DNA of 37,575 nucleotides from an uncultured Roseateles sp. GTDB taxonomy: Bacteria > Pseudomonadota > Gammaproteobacteria > Burkholderiales > Burkholderiaceae. The translations under genes and the position numbers were made by a program. Positions 1 to 5,481 of this stretch are shown here, one piece after another; positions within the stretch are counted from its first letter, which is position 1, and each line of letters starts with the position of its first letter. The stretch is taken from positions 1 to 37,575 of the forward strand of contig CAMPJJ010000051.1 in the NCBI GenBank assembly GCA_946886855.1, in the 5' to 3' direction. Under the pieces are notes generated by a model. The model was not told where the DNA came from. It did not search any database and saw only the letters and a program-made list of their open reading frames with translations.

Positions 1-473
1 GTGGGGGGGTTATTAGGGGGGTTCTTGGTGCTGGGCCTACCCCCCTTCTTGCCATGCTCTGCACCCCGGTTTCCGAACTCGGCGCCCTTAGCTCCGTTGG
101 CCTTGCCGATCTCAGCCTTGATGTTGCGCACGCGCTCGTCGTCGACCATGCGCTTCGAGTAGATGACGCCGCCGTCGGTGCGCCGCGCGACGCCGTTGGC
201 CAACAGTTCCTCGAGCAGCTTCTTCACCTGGGCGACGGATCCGCCGATCTGGTTCACGATCTGCTCGGGGCGCATCGGCAGGCCGCTGGCCAGCACCAGA
301 TGGCCGTAGGGCTTGCACTGGTGCATCACGCACATTAGATCGATCCACAGCCCGCGCGCGGCGAGCGAGCAGGACCGCAGCTCGGCGTCGGTGCGCCATG
401 ACTCCGGGTAGAACTGGAACGCGGGCCGCTTCTTCGCATCGGCGGCCGGCGTGCTGTTGTTGGTGTCGGTCAA
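1..473 (-). CDS. DUF1376-type phage replication protein, N-terminal part (runs off window)
   Basis: The visible 157 residues match the N-terminal domain of phage replication proteins of the DUF1376 type: PAFQFYPESWRTDAELRSC, then AARGLWIDLMCVMH, then a winged-helix-like segment (residues about 50-95). A basic, glycine-rich linker (KKGGRPSTKN) then begins before the window edge. The family corresponds in position and probable role to lambda O, recruiting the replication machinery to the phage origin. The start is TTG at 473: the upstream gene's TGA at 485-483 is in the same frame, only GGC-AGT-CCT lies between, and TTG is the only start codon before the conserved domain. A GAGG element lies about 8 bases upstream. 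The C-terminal part is not seen. Confidence 0.75.
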   Translation of the reverse strand, partial: MTDTNNSTPAADAKKRPAFQFYPESWRTDAELRSCSLAARGLWIDLMCVMHQCKPYGHLVLASGLPMRPEQIVNQIGGSVAQVKKLLEELLANGVARRTDGGVIYSKRMVDDERVRNIKAEIGKANGAKGAEFGNRGAEHGKKGGRPSTKNPPNNPP

Positions 474-482
474 AGGACTGCC

Positions 483-821
483 TCAGGCCTCGATGGCTTC
501 GGGGGTTTCGTTCAGCTCTTCCGCAGTTGCGCCGTCCAGCAGCTGCACGCACGCCTCGATCGAAAGGTCGTTGACGCGCCGCACGAGCGCGATGCCCTTG
601 CGGATCTCGCAGGGCCGGACTTCCTTGCGGTGCGCCAGGCCGCGCAGGCGGCGCGCGACCAGGTCCCAGGCGCGTGTCTTCATCGAGCCCCACTGCTGGA
701 ACTCGGGCGGCAGACGATTGTCCACGCGAAGGGCGTCAGCCCTCAGGGCGTCGTGGCGGGCCACGGTGACGGCGCGGCGCTCAGCGGCGCGGGTCTCACG
801 TTCTTCGGTGCTCATGACCAT
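483..821 (-). CDS. Phage protein of unknown function, 112 aa
   Basis: A charged, helix-rich soluble protein rich in Arg, Glu and Ala; I do not recognise the family. The reading frame extends upstream to 1040, but that part overlaps the zinc-ribbon gene antisense-free in another frame and has poor composition. The ATG at 821 has GGAG seven bases upstream, and a second ATG at 815 is also possible. It ends ten bases before the TTG start of the replication gene, so the two are probably translated together. The position between a small zinc-ribbon gene and the replication gene suggests an early replication-region accessory protein. Confidence 0.6.
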   Translation of the reverse strand: MVMSTEERETRAAERRAVTVARHDALRADALRVDNRLPPEFQQWGSMKTRAWDLVARRLRGLAHRKEVRPCEIRKGIALVRRVNDLSIEACVQLLDGATAEELNETPEAIEA

Positions 822-844
822 GAAGGACTCCAGAGAGGTGTGGA

Positions 845-1090
845 TCAGGGCGCGGCACCGGGCCGCAACACGAGGCGCAGCACCTCGGGGACATGCGGCA
901 TCGGCGGAACGCCACGGCGCGTGACGCGCTGATGACTCGCGAAGCAGGCCTTGCACAATCCGGTCAGTCCGTCGGATCGCGCCTGGTTTTGATAGAAGAA
1001 CTCGCCGTCCGCGGGCCACCACTCGTTGCAGCAGCTGCAAAGCTTTTCAACGCCGAGTTCCGTCTGGCGGCGAATCGCGGCGGCGCTCAT
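845..1090 (-). CDS. Small zinc-ribbon-like phage protein, 81 aa
   Basis: The N-terminal half contains LCSCCNEWWPADGEFF and then GLCKACFASH, two Cys-x2-Cys pairs about 25 residues apart, as expected for a structural zinc site. The pattern of CxxC-E-W-x-P followed by F-Y and CKAC resembles small phage proteins related to zinc-binding or endonuclease VII-like folds, but catalytic residues are not evident, so no activity is assigned. The ATG at 1090 shares one base with the TGA of the upstream gene (TGATG), indicating translational coupling. Part of the leftward replication-region operon. Confidence 0.6.
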   Translation of the reverse strand: MSAAAIRRQTELGVEKLCSCCNEWWPADGEFFYQNQARSDGLTGLCKACFASHQRVTRRGVPPMPHVPEVLRLVLRPGAAP

Positions 1091-1296
1091 CACGCGCCGC
1101 CCTCGATGTCGTCGTGGATGAAACTCACCGCCTTCTTGTCCGGCAGGTTCGTCCGCAGGCGCCCGTCGCGATTCACCTCGAAGCCAGGCGTGCTGTGCGG
1201 GCGCCATGTGTCAGGCTTGGTCTCCGGCGGCTTGGCCGGCTTGCGCTCCGGCACAACGAACGGGTCGGCCGGCTCATGAGGTGATCGCAGGCTCAT
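1090..1296 (-). CDS. Phage protein of unknown function, 68 aa
   Basis: A short, proline- and lysine-rich hydrophilic protein (VPERKPAKPPETKPDTWRPH) with no recognised domain, probably partly disordered. The ATG at 1296 is preceded by GGGAG at good spacing. The stop overlaps the start of the next leftward gene by one base. It lies directly downstream of the CII-like regulator gene (13-base gap), so it is probably co-transcribed with it. Confidence 0.55.
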   Translation of the reverse strand: MSLRSPHEPADPFVVPERKPAKPPETKPDTWRPHSTPGFEVNRDGRLRTNLPDKKAVSFIHDDIEGGA

Positions 1297-1309
1297 GACG
1301 ATCTCCCGA

Positions 1310-1738
1310 TCAGTTGGCCGAGTAGCCGAGGCGGCGAAGCTCCTGCAGGCGCTCCTGCAGCTCGGCGACCTCACGGGCGCGGCTGTCGCGCTGCACCAGC
1401 TCGCAGCCCATCTGATGGGCCATCCACTGCAGCGGCGCGAGCGAGCGCGTCACCACCATGAAGCGGACCATGCGCTTCGCCCATTGCTGGAACATCCCGC
1501 CCATAACGCGGCTGAAGTAGCCCTTGTCCAGCGGGATCCGCTCCGCGATCTGCTGGTTGTCGAAGCCGCTGTGTGCGGCCGCGGCCTGGAGACACCCGTT
1601 GAAGCTAGCGGTGCGCACGACCGAAGGCGCCAGCACCTGCATGTCGGGCAGCGGGGTCAGCTCTTGCGGCTCCGGTTGCCAGTGATTGCCAGTGGTTGCT
1701 TTCAGTTGCCGGTCGACCGGCTGGAGACTTGTGTTCAT
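1310..1738 (-). CDS. CII-like phage transcriptional regulator, 142 aa
   Basis: Residues about 50-115 read as a phage regulatory helix-turn-helix of the CII/CP76 type: an N-terminal helix (ASFNGCLQAAAAHSGF), then DNQQIAERIPLDKGYFSRVM as the DNA-reading unit, then PLQWMAHQMGCELV near the C-terminus, a phrase common in this family. A charged helical tail (EVAELQERLQELRRL) may oligomerise. Its place in the leftward operon just before the replication genes matches lambda cII. ATG 1738 has GGGAG seven bases upstream. The family assignment comes from sequence memory, so the exact subfamily is open. Confidence 0.65.
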   Translation of the reverse strand: MNTSLQPVDRQLKATTGNHWQPEPQELTPLPDMQVLAPSVVRTASFNGCLQAAAAHSGFDNQQIAERIPLDKGYFSRVMGGMFQQWAKRMVRFMVVTRSLAPLQWMAHQMGCELVQRDSRAREVAELQERLQELRRLGYSAN

Positions 1739-1744
1739 CGAGGA

Positions 1745-1829
1745 CTCCCATCCATTGAGGTTGCGAAACCGAGGGCTCAACGCACTCGCAGGTGAGCCCC
1801 GAACCAGCACACCCCCCGATGGATGGGAG
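1745..1829. promoter_or_regulatory. Divergent control region with nested inverted repeats
   Basis: Between the CII-like gene (minus) and a small plus-strand gene lies a perfect 11-bp inverted repeat: CTCCCATCCAT at 1745-1755 and ATGGATGGGAG at 1819-1829. Inside it is a second inverted repeat, GGGCTCA (1773-1779) and TGAGCCC (1793-1799), with half-site centres 20 bp apart, the spacing of a dimer operator read on one face of the helix. One outer arm includes the ribosome binding site of the minus-strand gene. Promoter hexamers are not clear. Confidence 0.4.
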
Positions 1830-1891
1830 GGATCGCCCGAAGGGCGGACCGGCCAGGGCCACCTGCGAAAGCGCAGGCAGAAAGGAAAGAC

Positions 1892-2023
1892 ATGGACGAC
1901 GTGACGTGGGCGCGAGCAGCGCTGGGCATGCTGTGGAAGCGCATGGAGCGAGAGATCGCCTTCGACGACGAGCGGTGGATCCGCGTGCGCTGGATGCTGG
2001 TCAACGGCGACGGGCTGCTGTGA
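1892..2023 (+). CDS. Small phage protein, 43 aa
   Basis: A 43-residue tryptophan- and arginine-rich peptide (DDVTWARAALGMLWKRMERE) likely to form an amphipathic helix. ATG 1892 has AAAGGA seven bases upstream; an in-frame ATG at 1823 would add 23 residues but lies in the inverted-repeat region. It is oriented against the leftward early genes and is followed 75 bases later by another plus-strand gene. No family recognised; short length limits certainty. Confidence 0.45.
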   Translation: MDDVTWARAALGMLWKRMEREIAFDDERWIRVRWMLVNGDGLL

Positions 2024-2098
2024 TGCGCGCCACCGGGCGGGCGCCCTCCCCGGGTTACCCTGGCAGTCCCCACGACTACCAACCCAGGGAGGGTTCCC

Positions 2099-2392
2099 AT
2101 GACCGAACTGCAGAAGCTGCCGCTCACGATGGAGCAGGCGGAAGCAGCCATCGATGGATTGACCGGGCGCATCGTCGCCATGTCAGCCATCCAGCAGGCG
2201 TTGATCGCGCACATCATTCAGATCGCCCCAACAGGTATCGACCTGCTGCGCACGCGTGTTGCGCTTCAGACGGCGGATGCCCAAGAGTTGATCCACAACG
2301 AGAGCGAAGGCTGCCGCCAGCTATTTCTTCACGAAGTCGCTTCAGCGAATCAACTGATCGACAAGCTGCAAGCTGTGCAAGACCAGCAGTAG
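2099..2392 (+). CDS. Phage protein of unknown function, 97 aa
   Basis: A soluble, mostly helical protein (many Ala, Gln and Leu; DLLRTRVALQTADAQELI) with no recognised domain. The start has a strong AGGGAGGG ribosome binding site six bases upstream. Base composition is less GC-rich than the neighbours, with codons such as GTT, ATT and CCA. The last 179 bases overlap, on the opposite strand, the end of the leftward reading frame 2214-2570, so one of the two frames may be decayed. Confidence 0.5.
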   Translation: MTELQKLPLTMEQAEAAIDGLTGRIVAMSAIQQALIAHIIQIAPTGIDLLRTRVALQTADAQELIHNESEGCRQLFLHEVASANQLIDKLQAVQDQQ

Positions 2393-2570
2393 CCCATTCC
2401 GGCAGCGGGCTGAGGAGAGGGAATCGCTCACCAGCCTCACGCAGCTCGCGCAGCGCCGGCAGACGAATCGAACGCTCGATCTCGCGATGCAGCTCCATGA
2501 AGATCCGGCGACGCCGATCCCGCATGCGCTGCTGGTATGCCGGCTTCACCTTCACGCGGCGCTCAGCCAT
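2214..2570 (-). CDS. Basic phage protein, 118 aa, possibly with a recombined 3' end
   Basis: The first 60 residues are strongly basic and look genuine (VKVKPAYQQRMRDRRRR, then helices rich in Arg and Glu). The start ATG (2570) overlaps the TGA of the upstream membrane-protein gene by 8 bases (ATGGCTGA), a typical coupled junction. From about 2392 downward the frame runs antisense to the plus-strand gene 2099-2392 and its composition changes (many Ser, Cys and Gly), so the natural C-terminus may have been lost at a module junction. No function recognised. Confidence 0.45.
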   Translation of the reverse strand: MAERRVKVKPAYQQRMRDRRRRIFMELHREIERSIRLPALRELREAGERFPLLSPLPEWATAGLAQLAACRSVDSLKRLREEIAGGSLRSRCGSTLGHPPSEAQHACAAGRYLLGRSE

Positions 2571-2928
2571 GGCTCGCCTCCTTCGCCGCCGCGGCGCGCT
2601 TCTCGAAGCTGTCGCGGTAAAGCACCATGCCGAGACGGGCGTAGAGCGGGATCGCGGCCATGAAGAAGTGGCCGAACCAGACCATCACGATGGTGGCGCC
2701 AATGTCCAGGCCCACGCTGATCAGATGCAGGGGCCGCGGTGCGCGCGCCGGCGGATCCTTCGGGCCGGTCTTCGACAGCGACGCCAGCAGCAGCACGGTG
2801 CCCACGAACGCGTGCAGCGCCATGTTGGCGATCCACAGGTTGCGAGCCCCCTCCGCGCCGTGGACCTTCCACGCGTAGAGAGCGGCCAGGAATGCGACGT
2901 CGACGACGAGAGCGAAGAGGAACTTCAT
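2563..2928 (-). CDS. Integral membrane protein next to cro, 121 aa
   Basis: Three or four hydrophobic segments are visible: residues about 3-20 (FLFALVVDVAFLAALYAW), about 31-51 (LWIANMALHAFVGTVLLLAS) and a long stretch about 69-103 that could form one or two helices. A proline-rich loop (GPKDPPARAPRP) lies between. It starts 3 bases after cro with GGAGGG inside the end of cro, so it is co-transcribed with cro. Lambda-like phages often carry exclusion or accessory genes near the switch, so a role in membrane-based exclusion is possible but unproven. Confidence 0.65.
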   Translation of the reverse strand: MKFLFALVVDVAFLAALYAWKVHGAEGARNLWIANMALHAFVGTVLLLASLSKTGPKDPPARAPRPLHLISVGLDIGATIVMVWFGHFFMAAIPLYARLGMVLYRDSFEKRAAAAKEASHG

Positions 2929-2931
2929 GGC

Positions 2932-3159
2932 TCAGCCCTCCGCCTGCTCTTCCGTCGACCGCGCGCGCACGTCCAGGCCCAGCTGCTTCAGACGATCAGC
3001 GGGAAGCTCGCGGCGAGCGATGGCGGCGAGGACGCGGTCGGAGATGCGCGGCGGCAGCGGGTCAGGCGCCTTGTTGAAGGCCTGGTAGCTGACGCCCAGC
3101 GACTTCGCGGCCGCTGTGACAGTGCCGCCGAGGGCTGCGATTGCAGTGGCTTTGTCCAT
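2932..3159 (-). CDS. Cro-like repressor, 75 aa
   Basis: A short helix-turn-helix protein: the N-terminal segment MDKATAIAALGGTVTAAAKS leads into GVSYQAFNKAPDPLPPRISD, in the layout of Cro/YdaS-type regulators, where the recognition helix follows AAAKSLGVSYQAF. It diverges from the CI-type gene, and the 40-bp operator at 3166-3205 begins only 7 bases from its start codon, so its promoter must lie in or beyond the operator. Expected role: lytic-side repressor competing with CI for the same operators. The ribosome binding site is weak (TGAGCC). Confidence 0.75.
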   Translation of the reverse strand: MDKATAIAALGGTVTAAAKSLGVSYQAFNKAPDPLPPRISDRVLAAIARRELPADRLKQLGLDVRARSTEEQAEG

Positions 3160-3165
3160 GGCTCA

Positions 3166-3205
3166 TTGAACCACAGTTGCATGCTTTCATGCAACCATCG
3201 TTCAA
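3166..3205. promoter_or_regulatory. OR-like operator and divergent promoters of the cro/cI switch
   Basis: A 40-bp two-part palindrome. The inner arms are GTTGCATG (3176-3183) and CATGCAAC (3188-3195) around a 4-bp centre. The outer arms are TTGAAC (3166-3171) and GTTCAA (3200-3205), on the same centre of symmetry (3185.5). By hand, 15 of 20 half-site positions are symmetric. On both strands TTGAAC is followed 16 bases later by CATGCA, so arms may double as weak -35 and -10 elements for the two divergent genes. The same 40-bp design recurs at 4861-4900. Confidence 0.75.
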
Positions 3206-3232
3206 CGGCGCGCGGTGAGCATGCGTGCAACC

Positions 3233-3616
3233 ATGGTTGACTATGCTGAACGGCTCAAAGCCGCAATGAATGCCGCCGGCGTTGACACGCGCGCCCTCTC
3301 CAATCACCTCGGCCTGAGCTATCAGGGTGTGCGGAAGGTGGTGCTGGGTGAGAACCGTCACTTCGACCTTCCCAACCACCTGGCGGCCGCGCGCTTCCTC
3401 CGCGTCAGGGGAGACTGGCTAGCCCTGGGCGAAGGGCCGATGCGCGACGAGCAGTCCACCACTGTCGACTGGCGGACCCTCGCGTTCAACATCGCGGCAG
3501 CGCACCCCCACGAGTCGGTACGCGCCCAGCTGCTTGATTTCTGTGACAAGGTCGATGGTCAGGCCGCCGTACTCGGACGAATTGCGGACCGGCGTGCGGT
3601 ATCGCACACACCCTAA
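3233..3616 (+). CDS. CI-type prophage repressor without peptidase domain, about 127 aa
   Basis: The N-terminal domain is a classical helix-turn-helix repressor: YAERLKAAMNAAGV, then TRALSNHLGLSYQGVRKVVL, then FDLPNHLAAARFLRVRGDWLALGEGP, a phrase typical of CI/HTH_3 repressors. The C-terminal half is only about 55 residues and lacks the Ser/Lys LexA-type peptidase, so induction by RecA-driven self-cleavage is not expected. The start is uncertain: GTG 3215, ATG 3221 and ATG 3233 are in frame and none has a good ribosome binding site. ATG 3233 fits the family start best, and repressor transcripts are often leaderless. It should maintain lysogeny by binding the two 40-bp operators. Confidence 0.8.
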   Translation: MVDYAERLKAAMNAAGVDTRALSNHLGLSYQGVRKVVLGENRHFDLPNHLAAARFLRVRGDWLALGEGPMRDEQSTTVDWRTLAFNIAAAHPHESVRAQLLDFCDKVDGQAAVLGRIADRRAVSHTP

Positions 3617-3657
3617 GGGGGGATGGTCAGGTGGTGTTCAGCTGTTGATCGCACATT

Positions 3658-3683
3658 AGAACCATATCAGTTTTAACGGTTCT
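3658..3683. promoter_or_regulatory. Inverted repeat before the zinc-ribbon membrane gene
   Basis: AGAACC (3658-3663) and GGTTCT (3678-3683) form a perfect 6-bp inverted repeat with 14 bases between, half-site centres 20 bp apart, in an AT-rich stretch that ends 6 bases before the ATG at 3690. It could be an operator or mRNA hairpin controlling the genes downstream of the repressor. No Shine-Dalgarno is seen between the repeat and the start codon. Confidence 0.35.
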
Positions 3684-3689
3684 ATCAGT

Positions 3690-4142
3690 ATGAAAGACGA
3701 GCCAGGCGACCAGGGTCCGCCGAGCCAGTCACCCCTGAACATCGACCAGGTCCGCAACCTCATCGTTGTCGAGCGCCGCGTCGAACCCGACATCCCCGAG
3801 GGGAAGGGCCGGCCATGCCCGCAGTGCCGACGCACAGCCTGGCGCGAGAGCCGCTTCTGCTGGAACTGCAAGTTCGACTTCGATCGAGCCGAGCTGCCGC
3901 GCTGCCATCCGCGCAAGCTGCTGATCGTTGCCGTTTCTGTCATCTTCGCCGGCTTGGTCGCCGTGGTGATCGCGCACCACAACGGGAAATCGGGCGCAAA
4001 CCCGACACCGCACTCCTCAGGATCTACCCCTACACCCTCGTTTGCCCGCGCTGGCACGCTGGAGCCCTCACTTGGGAGAGAACATGAGCGGAGAACGGAA
4101 GGTAGACCTCTCGAAGGTCTGGGCGGGCGCCCCGAGCGCTGA
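3690..4142 (+). CDS. Zinc-ribbon protein with one membrane segment, 150 aa
   Basis: Residues about 43-62 carry CPQCRRTAWRESRFCWNC, two Cys-x2-Cys pairs forming a zinc ribbon. One membrane segment (about residues 73-93, LLIVAVSVIFAGLVAVVIAH) and a Ser/Thr/Pro-rich tail follow. The order suggests a cytoplasmic zinc domain anchored in the inner membrane. The last 20 residues overlap the next gene by 59 bases. The gene lies directly behind the repressor, where lysogen-expressed cargo is usual. No family is recognised and no function assigned. Confidence 0.6.
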   Translation: MKDEPGDQGPPSQSPLNIDQVRNLIVVERRVEPDIPEGKGRPCPQCRRTAWRESRFCWNCKFDFDRAELPRCHPRKLLIVAVSVIFAGLVAVVIAHHNGKSGANPTPHSSGSTPTPSFARAGTLEPSLGREHERRTEGRPLEGLGGRPER

Positions 4143-4302
4143 CATCGCGGAGACGAGGAGGGTCCAGGCCCGCCACACCGCGGTACCGCTGGTTTCCATC
4201 AGCCACGTGCAGGGGAACGTGATCACCATCAACAGCGCCTCGGGCCTGGACCTGGCCGGGCTGCTGGCCGGCACCGGACGGCCGGAGGGTGCCGCACCAT
4301 GA
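4084..4302 (+). CDS. Small protein of the repressor-linked group, 72 aa
   Basis: A 72-residue protein starting at ATG 4084 with GGGAGAG about 8 bases upstream. Its C-terminal half (VPLVSISHVQGNVITINSAS) suggests beta strands; no signal peptide or membrane segment is seen. It overlaps the preceding gene by 59 bases and the following exported-protein gene by 4 (ATGA), so the three genes are one translational unit. Function unknown. Confidence 0.55.
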   Translation: MSGERKVDLSKVWAGAPSADIAETRRVQARHTAVPLVSISHVQGNVITINSASGLDLAGLLAGTGRPEGAAP

Positions 4303-4805
4303 AACGCCTTTCGGCGCTCCTGCTGGCCCTACCTTTCGCCGTCGGAGCCCAGGAGCCCCCGTCCACCGACTTCAAGGGATTCCATGTCGGGACGCGGATC
4401 GACGAGGCGAAAGTCGTCAACGACTTCAAGGCGAAGTGCTCGAAGACATTCTGCAGCGGCGACACGACGATCGCTGGCGCCAAGGCGAAGGTCTACTTCG
4501 CCGTGGGTCTGGACGGGTTGATAGACCGAATCAACGTGACGTTCTCACCATCATCCTTCCCTGAGGTCGCGGCGGCGCTGCGCGCGAAGTTCGGCCCACC
4601 CGCTGACGGCAACACGACCAAGGTTCAGAACAGCTACGGGGCAACAGCATCTCAAACGGTGCTGCTGTGGAACCGGCCAGATGGCGCATCGATCGTCGCG
4701 CGCGAGCGGGCTGACCGAATCAGCGAGGCGGACGTCACCTACGTGTCCGCGCGCGAGCTTCAGGTCATCGAGTTCAACAGGAAGAACAACATAGGCGACC
4801 TGTAG
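4299..4805 (+). CDS. Exported periplasmic protein, lysogeny-region cargo, 168 aa
   Basis: A clear signal peptide: MKRLSALLLALPFAVGAQ, with AxA-like cleavage near residue 17. The mature part starts FKGFHVGTRIDEAKVV, contains one close Cys pair (CSKTFC) that could form a disulfide, and ends in mixed alpha/beta sequence without catalytic motifs that I recognise. ATGA overlap joins it to the 72-aa gene, and a strong terminator follows 22 bases after the stop. An exported product beside a repressor fits superinfection exclusion or lysogenic conversion, but this is inference from position. Confidence 0.7.
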   Translation: MKRLSALLLALPFAVGAQEPPSTDFKGFHVGTRIDEAKVVNDFKAKCSKTFCSGDTTIAGAKAKVYFAVGLDGLIDRINVTFSPSSFPEVAAALRAKFGPPADGNTTKVQNSYGATASQTVLLWNRPDGASIVARERADRISEADVTYVSARELQVIEFNRKNNIGDL

Positions 4806-4826
4806 GACTGCCAATCTGCCGCAGCG

Positions 4827-4851
4827 ATCCCGCCACGTGCGGGATTTTTTT
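4827..4851 (+). terminator. Rho-independent terminator after the repressor-side genes
   Basis: ATCCCGC (4827-4833) and GCGGGAT (4839-4845) form a perfect 7-bp stem with a 5-base loop, followed by a run of T from 4845. It closes the repressor-side transcript and insulates it from the OL-like operator that begins 10 bases later. Confidence 0.85.
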
Positions 4852-4860
4852 CGTCTTTTG

Positions 4861-4900
4861 TTTAACTGTAGTTGCATGACTGTATGCAACTGTGGTTCAA
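4861..4900 (+). promoter_or_regulatory. OL-like operator and promoter of the rightward early operon
   Basis: A second copy of the 40-bp operator. The inner arms are AGTTGCAT (4870-4877) and ATGCAACT (4884-4891); the outer arms are TTTAAC (4861-4866) and GTTCAA (4895-4900), all sharing the centre 4880.5. The right arm read on the minus strand, TTGAACCACAGTTGCAT, is identical over 17 bases to the left arm of the operator at 3166. TTTAAC and, 16 bases on, TATGCA preceded by TG-N could be a -35 and an extended -10, so bound repressor would cover the promoter. Confidence 0.75.
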
Positions 4901-4941
4901 TCAATCCCAGTCCACCACACGAACCGAATTGGGAGATCGAG

Positions 4942-5151
4942 ATGCAGACCTGGAGCGAGCCCTACCACGGCGTCACCCACCTGAGCGCCGCCGGGAAGAA
5001 GTCCTACGCGACCGTCGAGGCCTTCGCCTCCTTCGCCCGCGCCACCTTCAACGCCTTCCCGATTCGGGGCTCCAGCGTCGTGAAGCAGTTCCCCACCCTC
5101 GCCGAGGCCAAGGCCGCTTGCGAGGCCTGGATCGAAACCACCCCTGTCTGA
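4942..5151 (+). CDS. First gene of the rightward early operon, 69 aa
   Basis: A small soluble protein (SEPYHGVTHLSAAGKKSY, then SFARATFNAFPIRGSSVVKQ) with no recognised domain. ATG 4942 has GGGAG eight bases upstream. It lies 41 bases after the OL-like operator, the position of N or other early regulators in lambda, but there is no arginine-rich N-like motif, so an antitermination role cannot be claimed. Confidence 0.6.
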   Translation: MQTWSEPYHGVTHLSAAGKKSYATVEAFASFARATFNAFPIRGSSVVKQFPTLAEAKAACEAWIETTPV

Positions 5152-5153
5152 TC

Positions 5154-5177
5154 CCAGCCGCCAGCCTGCACGGCTGG
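5154..5177 (+). other. Hairpin in the leader between the first two early genes
   Basis: CCAGCCG (5154-5160) and CGGCTGG (5171-5177) are perfect complements with a 10-base loop, lying in the 69-base gap between two early genes. There is no following T run, so it is not a simple terminator. It may be an RNA-processing or antitermination element, or chance in GC-rich DNA. Confidence 0.3.
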
Positions 5178-5220
5178 CGAGTGCGACCAGCACCTCCCCC
5201 CACCCCAGGAGATTCCCCAC

Positions 5221-5481
5221 ATGTCCACCTCTCCCCTTCCGCGCACCACTGCCAAGCGCGCCGCGCCGCCAGCACCGAGTCGCAAGCCGGATCTCAAGTC
5301 GCAGCTGATCGCCGCCCTCGAGCGCGCCGAGGATCTGATGAAGGCCAATGCCTACATGGATGCGACGCAGGCCATCCACTTCGTGGCTGGGTGGCTTGAG
5401 CGCGACTTCCAAACTGTGAGCCAGGCACTGGTGCGCGTGATGGAGCAAGCCCTCGCAAACGAGAAGGCGCGTCGGCCATGA
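5221..5481 (+). CDS. Phage protein of unknown function, 86 aa
   Basis: A basic, Ser/Pro/Ala-rich N-terminus (about residues 1-24) is followed by a helical domain (LKSQLIAALERAEDLMKANA, then AIHFVAGWLERDFQTVSQAL). No family recognised. CAGGAG lies nine bases before the ATG. It overlaps the next gene by 4 bases (ATGA), implying coupled translation. Confidence 0.6.
   Translation: MSTSPLPRTTAKRAAPPAPSRKPDLKSQLIAALERAEDLMKANAYMDATQAIHFVAGWLERDFQTVSQALVRVMEQALANEKARRP

Noticed and set aside
1..60. G/C homopolymer runs at the left edge as a repeat or slippage site
   Set aside because: They encode the Gly/Pro-rich linker of the replication protein and the frame stays open; without the rest of the gene no more can be said.
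1792..3240. A 482-codon plus-strand frame across the cro region
   Set aside because: It runs antisense to cro, the membrane protein and the basic protein, is Arg/Ser-rich throughout and crosses the operator.
4942..5220. Lambda N-like antiterminator and nut site at the start of the early operon
   Set aside because: The first gene lacks an arginine-rich RNA-binding motif and the hairpin at 5154 has no boxA-like sequence that I could identify.
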